The notes beneath the pieces are model-generated. The model did no database searches. It saw only the letters and a program-made list of their open reading frames with translations, and had not been told where the DNA came from. DNA of 6,872 nt from NCBI GenBank assembly GCA_964498965.1, contig CAZCJU010000075.1, forward strand, positions 1 to 6,872, given 5' to 3'. Positions 5,095-6,872 of the stretch are shown here, piece after piece (the first letter of the stretch is position 1; every line of letters begins with the position of its first letter). This stretch comes from CAZCJU01 sp964498965. Lineage in GTDB: Bacteria > Bacillota > Clostridia > Oscillospirales > CAG-272. The position numbers were made by a program, and so were the translations under genes.

Positions 5095-6537
5095 ATGAAA
5101 AAAATAATGTGTTTTGCGAAAACGACACTGCTTGCGGTGCTTACGCTTGTTGTCGCTCTTTCATCGACGGCTTGTACCGGCAACGAGGCGGACACGACAT
5201 CGGGCGATACGAGCTATGACAGCACGACTGTTCCCGAAGACACGACCGCCGGAGCGGAGGAAACGATAGACGAGCATACGTACGATTTTTATGTTACGCT
5301 CGGCACGATGCCGACGCTTTATGCGACTTTGAACGCATACGGCAGGCAAAACCCGAATACGTATATGTGGTTTTTGCGAGGAAATACCATAAGCTATGAC
5401 TATTCGGCGGATTTTATACACTATTTCGAAAATCAAAGCAAAACAAATGCGACGAGCGAGATCGATTACTCGCTGATAAGAGCTAAGGTGAAAGAAATTT
5501 ACGAGAATGATAAGGACGCCAAGTTCAATTTCTATTGCGATGACCTGCGTGTTTCTCTTATCGCACATATATTCGTCTATGCGGGCGTGGATTTCGAAAA
5601 TATGCACGTCACACTGTTGTCGGATGGAACGGGAACGTATAATAACTTTAATGCTCAAACCGATGACTATTACGCAAGTTACTCCGTAAGGTGGAACGAT
5701 ACGGTCAAAAAGTATACCGACGGTCGTAATACACAGGACTTCGAAGCACCGTTTTCCGATGACGGTACGGCTATGGATCTGCAGTACCTCGCCTTTTATA
5801 TGTCGACCTTCGATAATGTGGAATATTGGATACAAAGCCCCGAATACCTCGTTTGCGACTCGAATACGGTCAAAGAGGCTCGCTCCGAGATGCATATCGT
5901 GAAAAAAGACCCCAAGGAAATGTACGGGTCGCTTGATGACGGTATAAAGAATGATTATAAAAAAGCTGTGCTTGCCAATGCACTCGTTGACAGCGAAACA
6001 TTGAAAACGCTTGACGACGCAAAGGAATACTTCGATACGAAGCTCTCTGGAAGAGATAAGGACATCGTCTTAATACTCGGAACGAATAAACAGACGCTTG
6101 AAGAAAACAAAACTTATATAGATCAGACCGTCGAATTCTATACGCCTACGCTCAACGCGGACACCGAAACGGCAAACTATAAAGGACAGAATTACAGCGT
6201 GACCGATAATAAAATAACCGTTGACGGCAAACAGCTTGAGGTCGGCAAGCTCGGCGTGTACCTGTTCTTTAAAGGACACCCGGCGTATCCCGCAAATGAT
6301 GAGCTTATGAGCTACTTCGAAACGAACGGTATCGAGGTACTGCCGCACAGAACTCCCGTTGAAACCCTTTTCTGGCTCTATGATGTCAAGGTCGGAGGAT
6401 ATGAATCGACAAGCTACCTCTCGTGCTATAAAGGACAGACAGAGTTTATGTACGAGGAGCCGAAAGCCGAAGCCATTGTGCAAATGATGAAGGCGGGCTT
6501 CTTTGAAAACGCCGCCATATTTAAAGCGGAAAACTGA
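5095..6537 (+). CDS. Lipoprotein with a sialyltransferase-like (GT80/GT52-type, GT-B) domain
   Basis: A 480-residue protein. Seen: a signal sequence M-K-K-I-M-C-F-A-K-T plus hydrophobic core, then S-T-A-C with a likely lipidated Cys27 (Ser instead of Leu at -3, so slightly weak). An acidic Thr/Asp/Glu-rich linker covers about 30-60, and a large domain follows. This domain opens with a beta-strand-like Y-D-F-Y-V-T-L-G (63-70) and has F-N-F-Y-C-D-D near 144-150 and L-L-S-D-G-T-G at 174-180. Further on come F-F-K-G-H-P (391-396), P-V-E-T-L-F-W (421-427) and G-G-Y-E-S-T-S-Y (434-441). Known: bacterial sialyltransferases of GT38, GT52 and GT80 share a [D/E]-[D/E]-G motif (general base), an H-P motif and a late Ser pair that bind CMP. 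Here the first acidic residue is Ser. Inferred: a GT-B sialyltransferase-like fold anchored outside the membrane. It may be an active transferase, or a domain reused for binding. AAGGAG lies five bases before the ATG at 5095; the in-frame ATG at 4978 lies upstream of the promoter. Confidence 0.8.
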   Translation: MKKIMCFAKTTLLAVLTLVVALSSTACTGNEADTTSGDTSYDSTTVPEDTTAGAEETIDEHTYDFYVTLGTMPTLYATLNAYGRQNPNTYMWFLRGNTISYDYSADFIHYFENQSKTNATSEIDYSLIRAKVKEIYENDKDAKFNFYCDDLRVSLIAHIFVYAGVDFENMHVTLLSDGTGTYNNFNAQTDDYYASYSVRWNDTVKKYTDGRNTQDFEAPFSDDGTAMDLQYLAFYMSTFDNVEYWIQSPEYLVCDSNTVKEARSEMHIVKKDPKEMYGSLDDGIKNDYKKAVLANALVDSETLKTLDDAKEYFDTKLSGRDKDIVLILGTNKQTLEENKTYIDQTVEFYTPTLNADTETANYKGQNYSVTDNKITVDGKQLEVGKLGVYLFFKGHPAYPANDELMSYFETNGIEVLPHRTPVETLFWLYDVKVGGYESTSYLSCYKGQTEFMYEEPKAEAIVQMMKAGFFENAAIFKAEN

Positions 6538-6538
6538 A

Positions 6539-6603
6539 GGTGTTTTCACCGCATGGGGCATTGCCATATACGGGCAATGCCCCGCCAAGCATGCAAATGC
6601 TTG
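6539..6603 (+). terminator. Three consecutive hairpins after the lipoprotein gene, possible terminator
   Basis: Starting one base after the stop codon are GGTG-TTTT-CACC (6539-6550), then a perfect 11-bp stem GGGGCATTGCC/GGCAATGCCCC (6555-6565 with 6573-6583, seven-base loop). A 7-bp stem CAAGCAT/ATGCTTG with a GCAA tetraloop follows (6586-6603). No U-tract follows any of them, so they are not a textbook intrinsic terminator. They could act as a weak terminator, an RNA-stabilising 3' end or a processed structure. Confidence 0.5.
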
Positions 6604-6649
6604 AATGTGAATTTAAAGTAAACTAAATGATAACATTCATTGCAAAGTG

Positions 6650-6678
6650 TTGACAACGGAGCGAAAACGTGATATAAT
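6650..6678 (+). promoter_or_regulatory. Consensus promoter of the tRNA genes
   Basis: TTGACA (6650-6655) and TATAAT (6673-6678) are both perfect, with a 17-base spacer and a TGA extended -10. The start expected near 6685 lies about 17 bases before the tRNA-Leu gene, as befits a strong stable-RNA promoter. Confidence 0.95.
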
Positions 6679-6701
6679 CCCACCATGTTGGAACGGTATG
6701 T

Positions 6702-6790
6702 GCCGGAGTGGCGGAATTGGTAGACGCCCGGGACTTAAAATCCCGTGGGACTAAACTCCCGTACCGGTTCAAGCCCGGTTTCCGGCACCA
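6702..6790 (+). tRNA. tRNA-Leu (anticodon UAA)
   Basis: An 89-base gene including an encoded CCA. The acceptor stem is GCCGGAG with TTCCGGC (one G-U pair) and the discriminator is A. The D arm carries the GG of the D loop. The anticodon stem CGGGA/TCCCG holds loop CTTAAAA with TAA at 6736-6738, reading UUA (and UUG by wobble). The long variable arm TGGGACTAAACTCCCGT is diagnostic of a class II tRNA, and the T arm has GGTTCAAGCC. It follows the consensus promoter directly. Confidence 0.97.
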
Positions 6791-6799
6791 ATTTCATAT

Positions 6800-6872
<73 letters not shown>

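Noticed and set aside
5161..5895. 244-codon antisense reading frame within the lipoprotein gene
   Set aside because: It is a shadow of the plus-strand gene, with Ile/Arg-rich composition, no recognisable motif and no supported start.
6070..6588. 172-codon antisense frame over the 3' end of the lipoprotein gene and its hairpins
   Set aside because: It is a shadow frame starting beyond the hairpins with no ribosome binding site.

Overview
The window looks like a chromosomal segment of a low-to-mid GC Bacillota, most likely an uncultured gut-type Clostridia member (inference). Signs of this are a T-box leader, strong AGGAGG-type ribosome binding sites, near-consensus sigma-A promoters with 17-base spacers, CCA-encoding tRNA genes, and Bacillota-flavoured families (M19 dipeptidase, amidase_3, small lipoproteins). 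No phage, transposon, CRISPR or attachment-site sequence was seen.

Left part, minus strand. A consensus promoter (1782-1810) drives a T-box leader (about 1566-1775) ending in an intrinsic terminator. The first gene after it is an unrecognised signal-anchored protein of 174 residues. The second is thrS, threonyl-tRNA synthetase, which runs off the left edge. The synthetase is therefore the second gene under a threonine-type T-box, and the membrane-anchored protein should share that control. Upstream on the same strand lie a small lipoprotein (1849-2418) and an M19 dipeptidase (2415-3404). They are joined by a TTGA stop/start overlap and form a separate operon.

Middle. The dipeptidase promoter is back to back with the promoter of a plus-strand N-acetylmuramoyl-L-alanine amidase (3507-4067), and their -35 regions interleave. 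The amidase has no signal peptide. Its 3' end overlaps, tail to tail, that of a minus-strand SGNH/GDSL hydrolase (4055-4861). The SGNH promoter is divergent from that of the next plus-strand gene.

Right part, plus strand. A 480-residue lipoprotein (5095-6537) carries sequence marks of the bacterial sialyltransferase GT-B families (GT80/GT52/GT38-like): an S-D-G site, a K-G-H-P site, and a late G-G-Y-E-S-T-S segment. It has an N-terminal lipoprotein signal and an acidic Thr-rich linker. A glycosyltransferase-like domain on the outer face of the membrane is the most unusual thing here. Three consecutive hairpins follow it, then a consensus promoter and a tRNA-Leu(UAA) / tRNA-fMet(CAU) pair, the latter cut by the right edge.

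Common thread: five of the seven protein genes (two lipoproteins, dipeptidase, amidase, anchored protein) suggest cell-envelope or peptide/peptidoglycan work, and the SGNH hydrolase would fit as an ester hydrolase. There is no single operon linking them, so a joint system is speculative.
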